From Candidatus Planktophila limnetica (GTDB lineage: Bacteria > Actinomycetota > Actinomycetes > Nanopelagicales > Nanopelagicaceae), in assembly GCF_002288365.1 (NCBI RefSeq), contig NZ_CP016782.1, positions 620,001 to 684,000 of the forward strand: 64,000 bases of DNA, given 5' to 3'. Every line of letters begins with the position of its first letter. Position 1 is the stretch's first letter. Position numbers and translations under genes: made by a program. The notes beneath the pieces were generated by a model that searched no databases, was not told the origin of the DNA, and saw only the letters and a list, made by a program, of their open reading frames with translations. Positions 43,014 to 51,502 of the stretch are shown here, in pieces.

Positions 43014-43489
43014 TTCTTCTCCCCCAGAGATTTAATTTGTGAATTACCGAAAAATAATGCATGAAATTTACCAATTTGCAGTTCATCACCCATATGTAAA
43101 ACCTTTTCTGTAACAGAAACGGAGTTAACATAAGTTCCGTTTAAACTCTGAGAATCAATGATCGTAAAATCCTCATGTAAACGCTCGATACGTGCGTGCT
43201 TTCGTGAAACTGTTACGTCGTCGAAGAAAACATCACTCTCGGGGGAACGTCCTATAGATGTGCTTGGCGCATCCAATAGAAAACGAGAGCCTTGTGCTGG
43301 ACCGCGATGAATGACGAGCATTGCCTTACCTGAACCAGGTGCACACACTTGATCAATAATTGCGCGAATAGATGGTTCAATTTTCTGCAGATATTGCTGG
43401 GCTGGTGAAATCCCACCTGGTGTATCGATACCGCGTAATCCAAGATTGAGTGTTGTGGTTAATTCGCGTTCATTTTCTACAGCTGCCAC
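43010..43489 (-). CDS. garA: GarA/OdhI-type FHA regulator
   Basis: A 159-residue protein with a C-terminal forkhead-associated domain: GRSPESDVFFDDVTVSRKHA near residue 81 and SLNGTYVNSVSV near 115. GarA inhibits 2-oxoglutarate dehydrogenase and controls glutamate flux according to phosphorylation by PknG/PknB. The N-terminal segment is ELTTTLNLG rather than the classical ETTSVF phosphorylation motif, but it offers three adjacent threonines. The GTG start has GAGAAGGG upstream. It sits between gcvH and ftsR as in mycobacteria. Confidence 0.88.
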   Translation of the reverse strand: MAAVENERELTTTLNLGLRGIDTPGGISPAQQYLQKIEPSIRAIIDQVCAPGSGKAMLVIHRGPAQGSRFLLDAPSTSIGRSPESDVFFDDVTVSRKHARIERLHEDFTIIDSQSLNGTYVNSVSVTEKVLHMGDELQIGKFHALFFGNSQIKSLGEKK

Positions 43490-43564
43490 GAATTACCCTT
43501 CTCTCTATTTCCGCGGGCTCACCTTGAACTTAAGGGTGACACTAGGGGGATGTAACCCTGTGGG

Positions 43565-43945
43565 TCAAGCCGTGATTGCAGCGTAATCTGCCGCAGAAAG
43601 TAGGTTATTGGGTTCAGAATCTACGGAAACTTCAAAGAGCCACCCGGTGCCATATGGATCGCTATTAATCGATTCAGGTGCTGAATTTAACTCTGAATTA
43701 ATTGCAACAACGCTGCCAGTTACAGGTGAAAAAATCTCTGAAACGCTTTTAGTGGACTCAACTTCTCCGCAAACTTTATCAGCGCTCAATTTTTCGCCAA
43801 CTTTTGGCAATTGAACGTAAACAATATCCCCCAGAGCGGCTTGGGCGTAATCAGTAATGCCGACTCGATAAACCAAGGCAGTGGCAGAAGATGCTACCCA
43901 CTCATGTTCTTTTGTGTACTTGAGTGAATCGGGAATGTTAGACAT
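43565..43945 (-). CDS. gcvH: Glycine cleavage system H protein
   Basis: GcvH carries the lipoyl arm that shuttles aminomethyl groups between GcvP and GcvT. The 126-residue protein has the lipoylation lysine in GEVESTKSVSEIFSPVTG near residue 65, YTKEHEWV at the start and NSDPYGTGWLFEV near the end. A 75-base gap with an imperfect TCACC...GGTGA inverted repeat separates it from garA. pgsA lies upstream on the same strand. Confidence 0.96.
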   Translation of the reverse strand: MSNIPDSLKYTKEHEWVASSATALVYRVGITDYAQAALGDIVYVQLPKVGEKLSADKVCGEVESTKSVSEIFSPVTGSVVAINSELNSAPESINSDPYGTGWLFEVSVDSEPNNLLSAADYAAITA

Positions 43946-43959
43946 TCATACCTCTGGTT

Positions 43960-44538
43960 CTAAGAATCGGGGTTTGTGGTTCTGGAGTTAACTCTAATAC
44001 TCCCTAAGCCATTTTGGAAATAGATCAAACCTGTATAGAGGTATAGAGCTATCCCCCAGAGCGCAAAACCCCATCCAATAGCAAAAGCGATCTCACCAGC
44101 CACCGATTGATGCGTTGCTAATAACAGCAGAGGAAAAGCGTACAAAAGATTGAAAGTTGCTGCTTTTCCGAGATAAGTAACTTCCATCAGTTGTAAGCCT
44201 CGTACTTTAAGAACCAAAGTCATAAGCGCCAGAATGGCGTCCCTGAAAAGCAGAACTAAAATGACCCATAGATTGATTGCTTCGCGTTGATACAAAACTA
44301 TAAGTGTTGCCAGAATATAAATACGATCTGCCACAGGATCTAACATCGCACCTAAATCAGATGTTTGATTCCAGGCTCTGGCTAATTTGCCATCTAGGTA
44401 ATCGGTAATTCCGGCTATCGCTAAAATCGTTATAGCAATCACATCTTGTTCACGCACGAGTGCGAAATAGATGAATACTGGAATACCCAATAAACGCAGG
44501 AAACTGAGTGCGTTAGGAATATTGATGTTCTTATTCAT
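43960..44538 (-). CDS. pgsA: CDP-alcohol phosphatidyltransferase (PgsA-like)
   Basis: A 192-residue membrane enzyme with the full CDP-alcohol phosphotransferase signature: DYLDGKLARAWNQTSDLGAM followed by LDPVAD, which gives D..DG..AR........G...D...D at residues 42-67. Five or six hydrophobic helices follow the usual pattern. It most likely makes phosphatidylglycerol phosphate or a related phospholipid (as pgsA2 in the same place in mycobacteria); cardiolipin synthase activity is possible. The gene is 7 bases after cmk-der. Confidence 0.88.
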   Translation of the reverse strand: MNKNINIPNALSFLRLLGIPVFIYFALVREQDVIAITILAIAGITDYLDGKLARAWNQTSDLGAMLDPVADRIYILATLIVLYQREAINLWVILVLLFRDAILALMTLVLKVRGLQLMEVTYLGKAATFNLLYAFPLLLLATHQSVAGEIAFAIGWGFALWGIALYLYTGLIYFQNGLGSIRVNSRTTNPDS

Positions 44539-44545
44539 GGCAGAA

Positions 44546-46516
44546 CTAACTCTTGTCGCGTTCTTTCACACGGATAGCAACTTGGACCGGGGTTCCAGGG
44601 AAAGAAAATTCTTCACGTAAACGACGCTCGATAAAGCGTCTGTATGAGGCTTCAATCCATCCGCTTGAGAAAACGACAAACTTAGGTGGCGCAATACCTG
44701 CCTGAGTGGCATAAAAAATCTTGGGTTGTTTTCCACCGCGCACAGGTGGTGGCGTGGCGCCAATCAGAGCTCCCAGGAATGAATTGAGTTTCGATGTTGG
44801 CACGCGTTTTTCCCATGAATCAATAGCGGTTCGAAGCGCAGGTGCTAATCGGTCTCTATGCCACCCTGTCTTGGCAGCGACATTAACGCGTTGGGCCCAT
44901 TCAATTTGATCTAGATGTCTATCAATTTCGCGATCTAATTGATCTCTACGGTCTTCATCTACTAAATCCCACTTATTCATCACGATAACCATCGCTTTTC
45001 CAGCTTCTTCAGCCATCGTAAGGATGCGTAAATCCTGTTCTGAAATAGCTTCACTTGCATCTAAGACAATTACTGCAACTTCACAGCGTTCAATAGCGGC
45101 TTGTGTGCGAAGTGATGCGTAATAATCCGTGCCACTTGCCTGATTAGAGCGCTTTCGCAATCCTGCAGTATCAATAAATCGCCAGGTTGAACCACCAAAA
45201 GTGATTAACTCATCAACTGGATCGCGAGTAGTGCCAGCAATTTCTGAAACTATAGAACGCTCTTCACCAGCTAATGCGTTGAGCAACGATGATTTCCCAA
45301 CATTTGGTCGGCCAATCAATGCCACTCTGCGGTATCCATCCTGGACTTGAGCGCGTCCAACTTCGGGTAGTTGTGAAACAACTTTATCTAGAAGATCGCC
45401 GCTGCCTCTTCCATGTAGAGCAGAAACAAAATGCGGTTCACCTAATCCCAGGTTCCATAATGAGTGCGCATCTGATTCTTCGCGTTCGCCATCAACTTTG
45501 TTTGCGATTAAAACAATTGGCTTCTTGGCTTTTCGCAGTTCCTGAACTAAAACATCATCTTCATCTAATGCGCCAATTTGTGCATCAACTACGAAACATA
45601 AAACATCGGATTGCTCCATTGCGATCTCAGCTCCGGCACTGACCGCAATAGAAATGCCATCGGGTTTAGATTCCCATCCGCCGGTATCCATCACGATGAA
45701 TCTGCGTCCACCCCATTCGCATTCGTATTGAACACGATCGCGAGTAACACCAGGGGTGTCTTCAACGATTGCTTCTCGTCTGCCAATAAATCGATTTATT
45801 AATGTTGACTTACCAACGTTAGGTCGTCCGAGTATTGCCACAATTGGAAGTCCGAGTAAATTGCGTTCACGCAGTAATTCCCAAACACGCTCAACGGTTT
45901 CTTCTAGGTTTAAAAGCGTTGAGTCAATAAGAACCGCATCTGATGCCATCTGCAAGGGCGAGGCTTTACGCGTTGTGTCAATGAGATCTCGCCCATCTAG
46001 AGAGTTTTTCACTGCCTCCGTTGAAACATCGGCCGTTGCGATTTCAGCTTCTCTACGCGTGGCGCGTGCTTCTAAATCAGCAGTTAAATAAAGTTTTAAT
46101 GGAGATTCAGGTGCTACAACATTTCCTATGTCTCGTCCTTCGACAATAATTCCACGTGGCGCAATTTTTATATATTGACGTTGAATCGATAAGAGTTCAT
46201 GTCTTATCTCAGGAATAGCTGCAATATGGCTAACGCGATCAGTCACCTCTTGAGAACGAATTGCATCATTAACATCAGTATCGCCAACAAATAGAATTGG
46301 ATTTTGCGCATCACAATTGAAACGTAGAGGAAATAATTTAAGAAGTTCAATTAGTTTTCTTGGGTCTTGTTCGTTCTTTTCTAAACTTAACCACGTTACG
46401 CCACGATAAAGTGCGCCAGTATCTAGATAGTTCCAACCAGCGCGATGAGCAATTAATTTTGCGGTACTAGATTTACCTGCTCCACTGGGACCATCTATTG
46501 CTACAACGATTCCCAT
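44546..46516 (-). CDS. Fused cytidylate kinase and GTPase Der
   Basis: One 656-residue frame joins two proteins that are usually separate. Residues 1 to about 215 are CMP kinase ([42 protein letters not shown]-type IVEGRDIGN). Residues 222 to 656 are the ribosome-assembly GTPase Der with two G domains ([28 protein letters not shown]; then [26 protein letters not shown]) and a KH-like end. Such fusions are annotated in several Actinobacteria. cmk and engA are neighbours in mycobacteria. The ATG follows TAGAAT by six bases. Confidence 0.95.
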   Translation of the reverse strand: MGIVVAIDGPSGAGKSSTAKLIAHRAGWNYLDTGALYRGVTWLSLEKNEQDPRKLIELLKLFPLRFNCDAQNPILFVGDTDVNDAIRSQEVTDRVSHIAAIPEIRHELLSIQRQYIKIAPRGIIVEGRDIGNVVAPESPLKLYLTADLEARATRREAEIATADVSTEAVKNSLDGRDLIDTTRKASPLQMASDAVLIDSTLLNLEETVERVWELLRERNLLGLPIVAILGRPNVGKSTLINRFIGRREAIVEDTPGVTRDRVQYECEWGGRRFIVMDTGGWESKPDGISIAVSAGAEIAMEQSDVLCFVVDAQIGALDEDDVLVQELRKAKKPIVLIANKVDGEREESDAHSLWNLGLGEPHFVSALHGRGSGDLLDKVVSQLPEVGRAQVQDGYRRVALIGRPNVGKSSLLNALAGEERSIVSEIAGTTRDPVDELITFGGSTWRFIDTAGLRKRSNQASGTDYYASLRTQAAIERCEVAVIVLDASEAISEQDLRILTMAEEAGKAMVIVMNKWDLVDEDRRDQLDREIDRHLDQIEWAQRVNVAAKTGWHRDRLAPALRTAIDSWEKRVPTSKLNSFLGALIGATPPPVRGGKQPKIFYATQAGIAPPKFVVFSSGWIEASYRRFIERRLREEFSFPGTPVQVAIRVKERDKS

Positions 46517-46522
46517 GGCGCA

Positions 46523-46528
46523 ATTCTA
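46523..46528 (-). promoter_or_regulatory. -10 element TAGAAT of a leaderless cmk-der promoter
   Basis: On the minus strand TAGAAT lies six bases (tgcgcc) before the ATG at 46516. It lies in the 28-base gap after tyrA. Confidence 0.52.
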
Positions 46529-46544
46529 CGTCCCGTAGGAAGTA

Positions 46545-47615
46545 TTAATTACTCGTTGAATGTACTTTCCAGCCTGCAGTTCTAAGGAATTCCTCGAGAA
46601 TCTGCGCTTTACCCAGATCTAGAATCGATAATGTGACCAAGCCAGTGTTTTGTCCAGGAGTGTGTTCGATGGAAACATCTTCAATATTTACATCAGCTTT
46701 CGCGCAATCATTGAAAATCGCTGCCAACTGACCTGCTTTGTCATCTATAACAATATGTAGATAAATATATGTTCGAGCCGCACTTCCGTGTTTACCGGGA
46801 ATGAGTTTTCGTCCTGCATTTCCTGACTCAATTATTGATTGCGCCAAAGAAGGATTACTTAGTTCTGACTCGATAGATTCCAACTTTTTTCTAAAAGCAC
46901 TGAGTACAGGAACGATATTTTCTGCATTTTCGCTGATGATTTCTTTCCATAATTGCGGATCCGAATCAGCAATGCGGGTAACATCTTTGAAACCTTGACC
47001 TATTAAACCCAGCCACTTGGTGTTACTTCCAACCAATTGAGCCGCCAAAATACTGGCTATCAACTGAGGCGTGTGAGAAATCAGAGCCATCGCTTGATCG
47101 TGTTCATGAGGGTCCATCTGCACTGCAATTGCCCCGCACAAGCTAATCAATTCGGCTGCAAGATCTCCGCTTTTTTTGGAAACTACGTTCCCCGATGTCA
47201 CTATCCAAGGGCGGCCAACAAAGAGATCTCCTCGCGCAGATTGAGCTCCCGCTACTTCACGACCAGCCATGGGATGAGTCCCGACATAACGTGGAAGAAT
47301 TTCTTGAAATAATTCAACATCTAGTAAAGGTTTAGTTTTTATGCTCAAGATATCTACAAATGTGGATAATGTATTGAGTTCAATTTCCTGTGCGAGTACA
47401 TCTTTGAATGCACTCGGCGGTACAGCAAGCACCACAACATCGAATGCATGGTTATTTTCAAAACGAGCATCATCATCTACGAGCGATTGCGCCAAAAGAG
47501 CCGCCGCAGGTTGCAGATCAGACATCTGAACCCTGATATCTCGCGCAGATAAGGCTAAACCGATAGATGTGCCAATGAGCCCGGAACCTACAATTTTTAC
47601 TGAGGAAATTGCCAT
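46545..47615 (-). CDS. tyrA: Prephenate dehydrogenase with ACT domain
   Basis: TyrA oxidises prephenate towards tyrosine using NAD(P). The 356-residue protein has the nucleotide fold VKIVGSGLIGTSIGLALSA at residues 6-24, the prephenate-binding VGTHPMAGREVAGAQSARGD, the helical core ALISHTPQLIASILAAQL, and a C-terminal ACT domain (YIYLHIVIDDKAGQLAAIFN) likely to bind tyrosine. aroH, which supplies prephenate, lies 11 bases upstream in the same transcription unit. Confidence 0.93.
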   Translation of the reverse strand: MAISSVKIVGSGLIGTSIGLALSARDIRVQMSDLQPAAALLAQSLVDDDARFENNHAFDVVVLAVPPSAFKDVLAQEIELNTLSTFVDILSIKTKPLLDVELFQEILPRYVGTHPMAGREVAGAQSARGDLFVGRPWIVTSGNVVSKKSGDLAAELISLCGAIAVQMDPHEHDQAMALISHTPQLIASILAAQLVGSNTKWLGLIGQGFKDVTRIADSDPQLWKEIISENAENIVPVLSAFRKKLESIESELSNPSLAQSIIESGNAGRKLIPGKHGSAARTYIYLHIVIDDKAGQLAAIFNDCAKADVNIEDVSIEHTPGQNTGLVTLSILDLGKAQILEEFLRTAGWKVHSTSN

Positions 47616-47626
47616 ATCAAGTAGCC

Positions 47627-47989
47627 TTATTGCGCTAAATCTTTGCGCAGAACACTGGCCCCGTGCAGATACACATGCTCAATTTCTTGAACTGAGCGTG
47701 AGGAGTTGCAGTGCAACATAACTCGAATTGTGCGTGGCAGAGCACCTGGAACATCAATCTCTTGAGCGCACAACAACGGTACAGATTGGAAACCGATTTC
47801 GCGTGCCGCACTGGCAGGGAAAGCAGCGTTGAGATCAGGGGATGCAGTTAGAAGCACAGATATAACATCAGAAATTTCAAGGTTATTGGCCTTCAAAATA
47901 GAGCTCAATAGCTCTTTTGACCCCTCCCCGATAGAAGATGGGTCGTTGGCTTGGACCTGAGTGGCTCCACGAATAGCTCGTACATTCAT
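47627..47989 (-). CDS. aroH: Monofunctional chorismate mutase, AroH class
   Basis: AroH turns chorismate into prephenate. The 120-residue product is of the trimeric AroH class: VRAIRGATQVQANDPSSIGE at the N-terminus (active Arg), VLLTASPDLNAAFPASAARE in the middle and PRTIRVMLHCNSSRSVQEIE near residue 90 with LHGASVLR at the end. The ATG at 47989 follows TACTCT by exactly six bases. It is the first gene of an aroH-tyrA-cmk/der run and has a long AT-rich upstream region with repeated ATCGAT sites. Confidence 0.94.
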   Translation of the reverse strand: MNVRAIRGATQVQANDPSSIGEGSKELLSSILKANNLEISDVISVLLTASPDLNAAFPASAAREIGFQSVPLLCAQEIDVPGALPRTIRVMLHCNSSRSVQEIEHVYLHGASVLRKDLAQ

Positions 47990-47995
47990 GGGTAA

Positions 47996-48001
47996 AGAGT
48001 A
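47996..48001 (-). promoter_or_regulatory. -10 element TACTCT of a leaderless aroH promoter
   Basis: On the minus strand TACTCT lies six bases (ttaccc) before the aroH ATG. No ribosome site is present. Confidence 0.52.
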
Positions 48002-48258
48002 ACGCTTGGCATCGATTGAATGACGGATTGAATTATTGATTAAATGATTTATTAATATCTTGATTTAATGCCTATCTAATTTGTGTATCTTTTGGATCAA
48101 CTTCCTAAGCTTCATTAACTTTACTGAGAATTATCGATTTATCCGCAATCTAGCGCTCAGAAGACATCTGAATAATCGATAAATAGATATTTCAGCACAT
48201 GTTATCGATAAATAGATTTAACCATAATAACCGCAAATACCGATATAAAGGCAAGTGG
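48002..48258. promoter_or_regulatory. AT-rich intergenic region with repeated ATCGAT-core sites
   Basis: The longest unexplained gap in the window. ATCGAT occurs at 48011, 48133, 48175 and 48204. The last two are inside an identical 14-mer, ATCGATAAATAGAT (48175-48188 and 48204-48217), 29 bases apart; the site at 48133 has the related ATCGATTTATC. TTATCGATAA at 48202 is a perfect palindrome. No frame of useful length is present. It lies upstream of aroH and downstream of rluB on the minus strand, so an operator array for aroH-tyrA is plausible. Confidence 0.5.
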
Positions 48259-48972
48259 TTAAATGTTTAAAGCCTTTTGTATATTTAACAATTCTCCGGA
48301 GTTCAAATCTCTCCACCTTCCTTCAGCTGTTTCTCCCAGCGAGATAGGTCCGAACTTCGTACGTATCAAACGAAGAACGTCGATCCCGACGGCAGCCATC
48401 AATCGGCGGATGATGTGGTAACGACCTTCATGGATACTCACTTCAACCCATGTGGGTGAGAGCTCTTTGAAAGTCAGAACTCGTCCTATTCCGTCTTCGA
48501 GCTCGACACCTTTAAGGAGAGTTTTTTCCACCCCTACCGGCAACTTGCCTTCGTATTCAATTATGTAAGTTTTTTCCAAACCATAAGAAGGATGGGTCGC
48601 TCGAAAGGTTAATTCGCCATCATTAGTCAGAAGAATTAGACCTTCAGAATCCTTATCCAGACGCCCTACATGAAAAAGTCGTTCTGTTCGTAGGTCAATA
48701 AAGTCACTTAAACAAGGTCGGCCTTCTGGATCAAACATGGTGGACAAGACACCTTTAGGCTTATGAAGTGCTAGGTAAGTTTTGGTCAAAGATTGCGTAA
48801 TTGTCTCACCATCAACCATGACTTCAGATTTTGCTGGATCAAATTTGGCACCGAGTTCTCTGGTGACCAATCCATCAACACTGACACGACCGGAAGCGAT
48901 TAAATCATCGGCTCCCCTGCGGCTCGTGATACCCGCATCAGCGATAATTTTATTCAAGCGTTTTTCACTCAT
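48259..48972 (-). CDS. rluB: 23S rRNA pseudouridine synthase (RluB/RsuA family)
   Basis: A 237-residue pseudouridine synthase. Residues 1-60 are an S4 RNA-binding domain (RLNKIIADAGITSRRGADDL), then the catalytic domain with FHVGRLDKDSEGLILLTNDG, which contains the active Asp in GRLDKDSEGL, and the C-terminal HEGRYHIIRRLMAAVG. It is in the conserved scpA-scpB-rluB order, 109 bases after scpB. Which of the RsuA-type sites it modifies is inferred from the neighbourhood. Confidence 0.93.
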   Translation of the reverse strand: MSEKRLNKIIADAGITSRRGADDLIASGRVSVDGLVTRELGAKFDPAKSEVMVDGETITQSLTKTYLALHKPKGVLSTMFDPEGRPCLSDFIDLRTERLFHVGRLDKDSEGLILLTNDGELTFRATHPSYGLEKTYIIEYEGKLPVGVEKTLLKGVELEDGIGRVLTFKELSPTWVEVSIHEGRYHIIRRLMAAVGIDVLRLIRTKFGPISLGETAEGRWRDLNSGELLNIQKALNI

Positions 48973-49081
48973 ATGTGGCTATCCATTCCCGACAGTCAAC
49001 GTATCGCCTTCTGATTCAGCGATGCAGATAGAACTCTACAGCAGAAGTTAAGAGTTTTTTACGTCAAGCGCGCTAGCAGAA

Positions 49082-49633
49082 TTAATCGACTAGCGAATCA
49101 AGAATCTCATCTAAATGCTCGAGATCAGGCAGATACGGAGCCAGGGCTGGCAGATCTTCGAGGGAGTTCAGCCCTAAACGCTCCAGGAAGTAATTTGTGG
49201 TCTTATATAAAATAGCCCCAGTTTCAGGCTCCAGGCCGTACTCCTCGACCAATCCGCGCGTGACCAAGGTCTTCATTACAGCCTCAACATTTACGCCTCT
49301 AATGGCTGATACTCGCGCTCGAGATACCGGCTGGCGATAGGCAATGACCGCTAAAGTCTCAAGTGCGGCTTGAGTCAACCGAGATTGCTGGCCGTCTAAT
49401 ACGAACTTTTCAACCACTGAAGCGCTATCTGGGTGACTATAGAAACGCCACCCTCCAGCCACGCTTTTCAGCGCAAAACCACGCTCGCCATAACTCTGCG
49501 TCAGCTCAGATAACGCCTGTGAAATCTCGTCTTGAGTTACTTCCAGGACGGTAGCCAACGTCAGCTCGCTTACAGGCTCATCTACCACCATCAAAATGGC
49601 TTCAATATGCCTATGGATGTCTTTGATTTCCAC
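49082..49633 (-). CDS. scpB: Segregation and condensation protein B
   Basis: ScpB binds the ScpA kleisin and SMC to compact the chromosome. The 183-residue protein has two winged-helix domains: HRHIEAILMVVDEPVSELTL and LAVIAYRQPVSRARVSAIRG with the following GLVEEYG. Length and motifs are typical. The start is next to the scpA stop (1 base), so the two are cotranslated. The smc gene is not in the window. Confidence 0.95.
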   Translation of the reverse strand: MEIKDIHRHIEAILMVVDEPVSELTLATVLEVTQDEISQALSELTQSYGERGFALKSVAGGWRFYSHPDSASVVEKFVLDGQQSRLTQAALETLAVIAYRQPVSRARVSAIRGVNVEAVMKTLVTRGLVEEYGLEPETGAILYKTTNYFLERLGLNSLEDLPALAPYLPDLEHLDEILDSLVD

Positions 49634-49634
49634 G

Positions 49635-50510
49635 TTACTCCCCGTCGACCTTTGAATCAGCCTTTTCGTCTTCTAAAACTACTGGAACATCGAACTCGTC
49701 GGTGGTCTCTATCTCGCCTGTTTCAGCGCCGGTCCAACTGATCTGCAGATCACCTAAAGCAACCACTTGGTTAAATCGCAAAGCGCCTTGTCGATAAAGA
49801 TCTAATAGAGCTAAAAAACGAGCAACCACAACGAGTGTGGAAGAAGCATCAGAGATAAGTGAACGAAAACTCATGGTTCGACCCTTGCGTAAAGCCTCAA
49901 CCACGAGTTTAGACTCTTCGCTCACACTTACTAGTGCGGAGTGCAAGTGCTCGATAGCCACAACAGGTGCACTCTTAGGCGTGAGAACTCGTTCCGCGAT
50001 AGCAGCGAAGCGGGAGGCCCCAACACCGATTAAAACTTCAGGTAAAAGCGAAGCAAGGGCTGGGTCTAAAGAGACAACACGAGCGAATGTCTTATCGAAA
50101 GCTTCTATACGCTGGTTAAAGGTCGCCGCAATCTCCTTAAACGCCCGGTACTGCAGTAATCGGGCGAAGAGAAGATCGCGAGCTTCAAGTAGCGCCAAAT
50201 CTTCTTCATCTTCAACTTCACCACTTGGCAATAATTTCGCTGCCTTGAGATCTAGCAGCGTTGCGGCAATAACAAGGAACTCAGTAGCTTGATCCAAGCG
50301 CCAGCCTTCTCCAGATATTTCCAGGGCACGGATAAAAGCAATAAATTCATCGGTAACCGCACTCAGGGCAACTTCAGTAATGTCCATTTTGTGCCTTGAA
50401 ATCAATTGAAGCAACAGATCAAAAGGCCCATCAAAATTAGTGAGGTGAACGGAGAACCCAGGGTTTTCAGGCGTAATTACTTCATCGCCATTGCTCAATT
50501 GGGTGTCCAT
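49635..50510 (-). CDS. scpA: Segregation and condensation protein A
   Basis: ScpA is the kleisin that bridges SMC heads. The protein of about 291 residues has the N-terminal SMC-neck domain (FDGPFDLLLQLISRHKMDIT and ATEFLVIAATLLDLKAAKLLP) and a C-terminal winged helix (VARFLALLDLYRQGALRFNQ). ATG 50510 begins just before the conserved part; GTG 50558 is also in frame, with GAGG just upstream, and cannot be excluded. It is divergent from parA across about 107 bases. In mycobacteria a parA-like gene and scpAB are also together. Confidence 0.93.
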   Translation of the reverse strand: MDTQLSNGDEVITPENPGFSVHLTNFDGPFDLLLQLISRHKMDITEVALSAVTDEFIAFIRALEISGEGWRLDQATEFLVIAATLLDLKAAKLLPSGEVEDEEDLALLEARDLLFARLLQYRAFKEIAATFNQRIEAFDKTFARVVSLDPALASLLPEVLIGVGASRFAAIAERVLTPKSAPVVAIEHLHSALVSVSEESKLVVEALRKGRTMSFRSLISDASSTLVVVARFLALLDLYRQGALRFNQVVALGDLQISWTGAETGEIETTDEFDVPVVLEDEKADSKVDGE

Positions 50511-50617
50511 CTGCGAACCGTACTTCACTTTGCCGGACAAATAAGTCAGGGAGCCCACTTGCCTCGGAGGTGGCTAATGCGTAGAGTCCCCGAAAAAGGA
50601 AGAAAGAGGTTTCTCGC

Positions 50618-51502
50618 TTGAACGCTAAATCGACATTCGAAGAAGATGTGGCAACCACCTCGGCTCTTCTAAACAAAACACCTAAGAGTTTTCCTACGCC
50701 AAAGCCTTTAACAGAACATGGCGGCGCCAAAGTTATTGCGATCTTCAATCAAAAAGGTGGAGTTGGAAAAACAACTTCAACAATAAATCTAGGTGCCAGC
50801 CTTGCTGAATTAGGTCGTCGCGTATTACTCGTTGACTTTGACCCTCAAGGTGGTTTATCCCTGGGACTAGGTGTCAATGCTCATTCGCTGCCTTTAGAGC
50901 AAACCGTTTATTACGCTTTGATGACTCCCACCGCCGACATTGATCAGATTGTTTTGAAATCAAGTGTCGCTGGTTTGGACTTTCTGCCTGCAAATAGAGA
51001 TTTAGGAACTGCCGAAACAACACTTGGCGCTGAAATAGGCGGTCAACAGTATCTAAAGCGCGCACTTACTCCACTTAAAGAGTTCTATGACGTAATTTTA
51101 ATTGATTGCCAACCAACTATGGGTCAATTAACTATTAACGCCCTCGTTGCATCTGATGAAGTAATTGTTCCTTTGCAATGTGAATATTTTGCACTCCACG
51201 GATTTATTGAACTAAAGGGCAACTTAGACAAGGTAAAGAGCTTCTTAAATCCTGATCTCAAGTTGATTGGCATTCTTGCCACGATGTATGAGCGCAAAAC
51301 TCTTCATAATCGCGAAGTTCTGGGTGCAATCCTTGAGAAATATCCCGAAGATGTATTTGAAACAATAATCGCTAAAACAATTCGTTTTCCAGAAACGACA
51401 GTTGTTGGCGAACCAATCACTTCATATGCTTCATCCTCCGGTGGAGCAGCTTCATACCGTCGTTTAGCACGTGAATTAATTGCCAGAGGGGGCGCAAAAT
51501 GA
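50618..51502 (+). CDS. parA: ParA-family ATPase
   Basis: A 294-residue ParA/Soj ATPase with an N-terminal extension of about 38 residues. It has the deviant Walker A FNQKGGVGKTTSTINLGASL near 42-61, VDFDPQGGLSLGLG, Walker B-like VILIDCQPTMGQLTINALVA near 160, and PLQCEYFALHGF. The start is TTG with AAGAGG 8 bases upstream. There is no parB next to it; instead a small basic protein with a ribbon-helix-helix-like end overlaps its stop by 4 bases. It may aid scpAB-related segregation or placement of another cargo. Confidence 0.9.
   Translation: MNAKSTFEEDVATTSALLNKTPKSFPTPKPLTEHGGAKVIAIFNQKGGVGKTTSTINLGASLAELGRRVLLVDFDPQGGLSLGLGVNAHSLPLEQTVYYALMTPTADIDQIVLKSSVAGLDFLPANRDLGTAETTLGAEIGGQQYLKRALTPLKEFYDVILIDCQPTMGQLTINALVASDEVIVPLQCEYFALHGFIELKGNLDKVKSFLNPDLKLIGILATMYERKTLHNREVLGAILEKYPEDVFETIIAKTIRFPETTVVGEPITSYASSSGGAASYRRLARELIARGGAK

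Noticed and set aside
43502-43564. Imperfect inverted repeat TCACC...GGTGA between gcvH and garA as an operator
   Set aside because: Only five bases pair cleanly on each side and there is no second copy, so I could not separate it from chance.
49030-49060. AACTCT...AGAGTT stem followed by six T on the plus strand, terminator-like
   Set aside because: The genes here run on the minus strand, where the stem has no U-run, and the stem is only six pairs with a 13-base loop.
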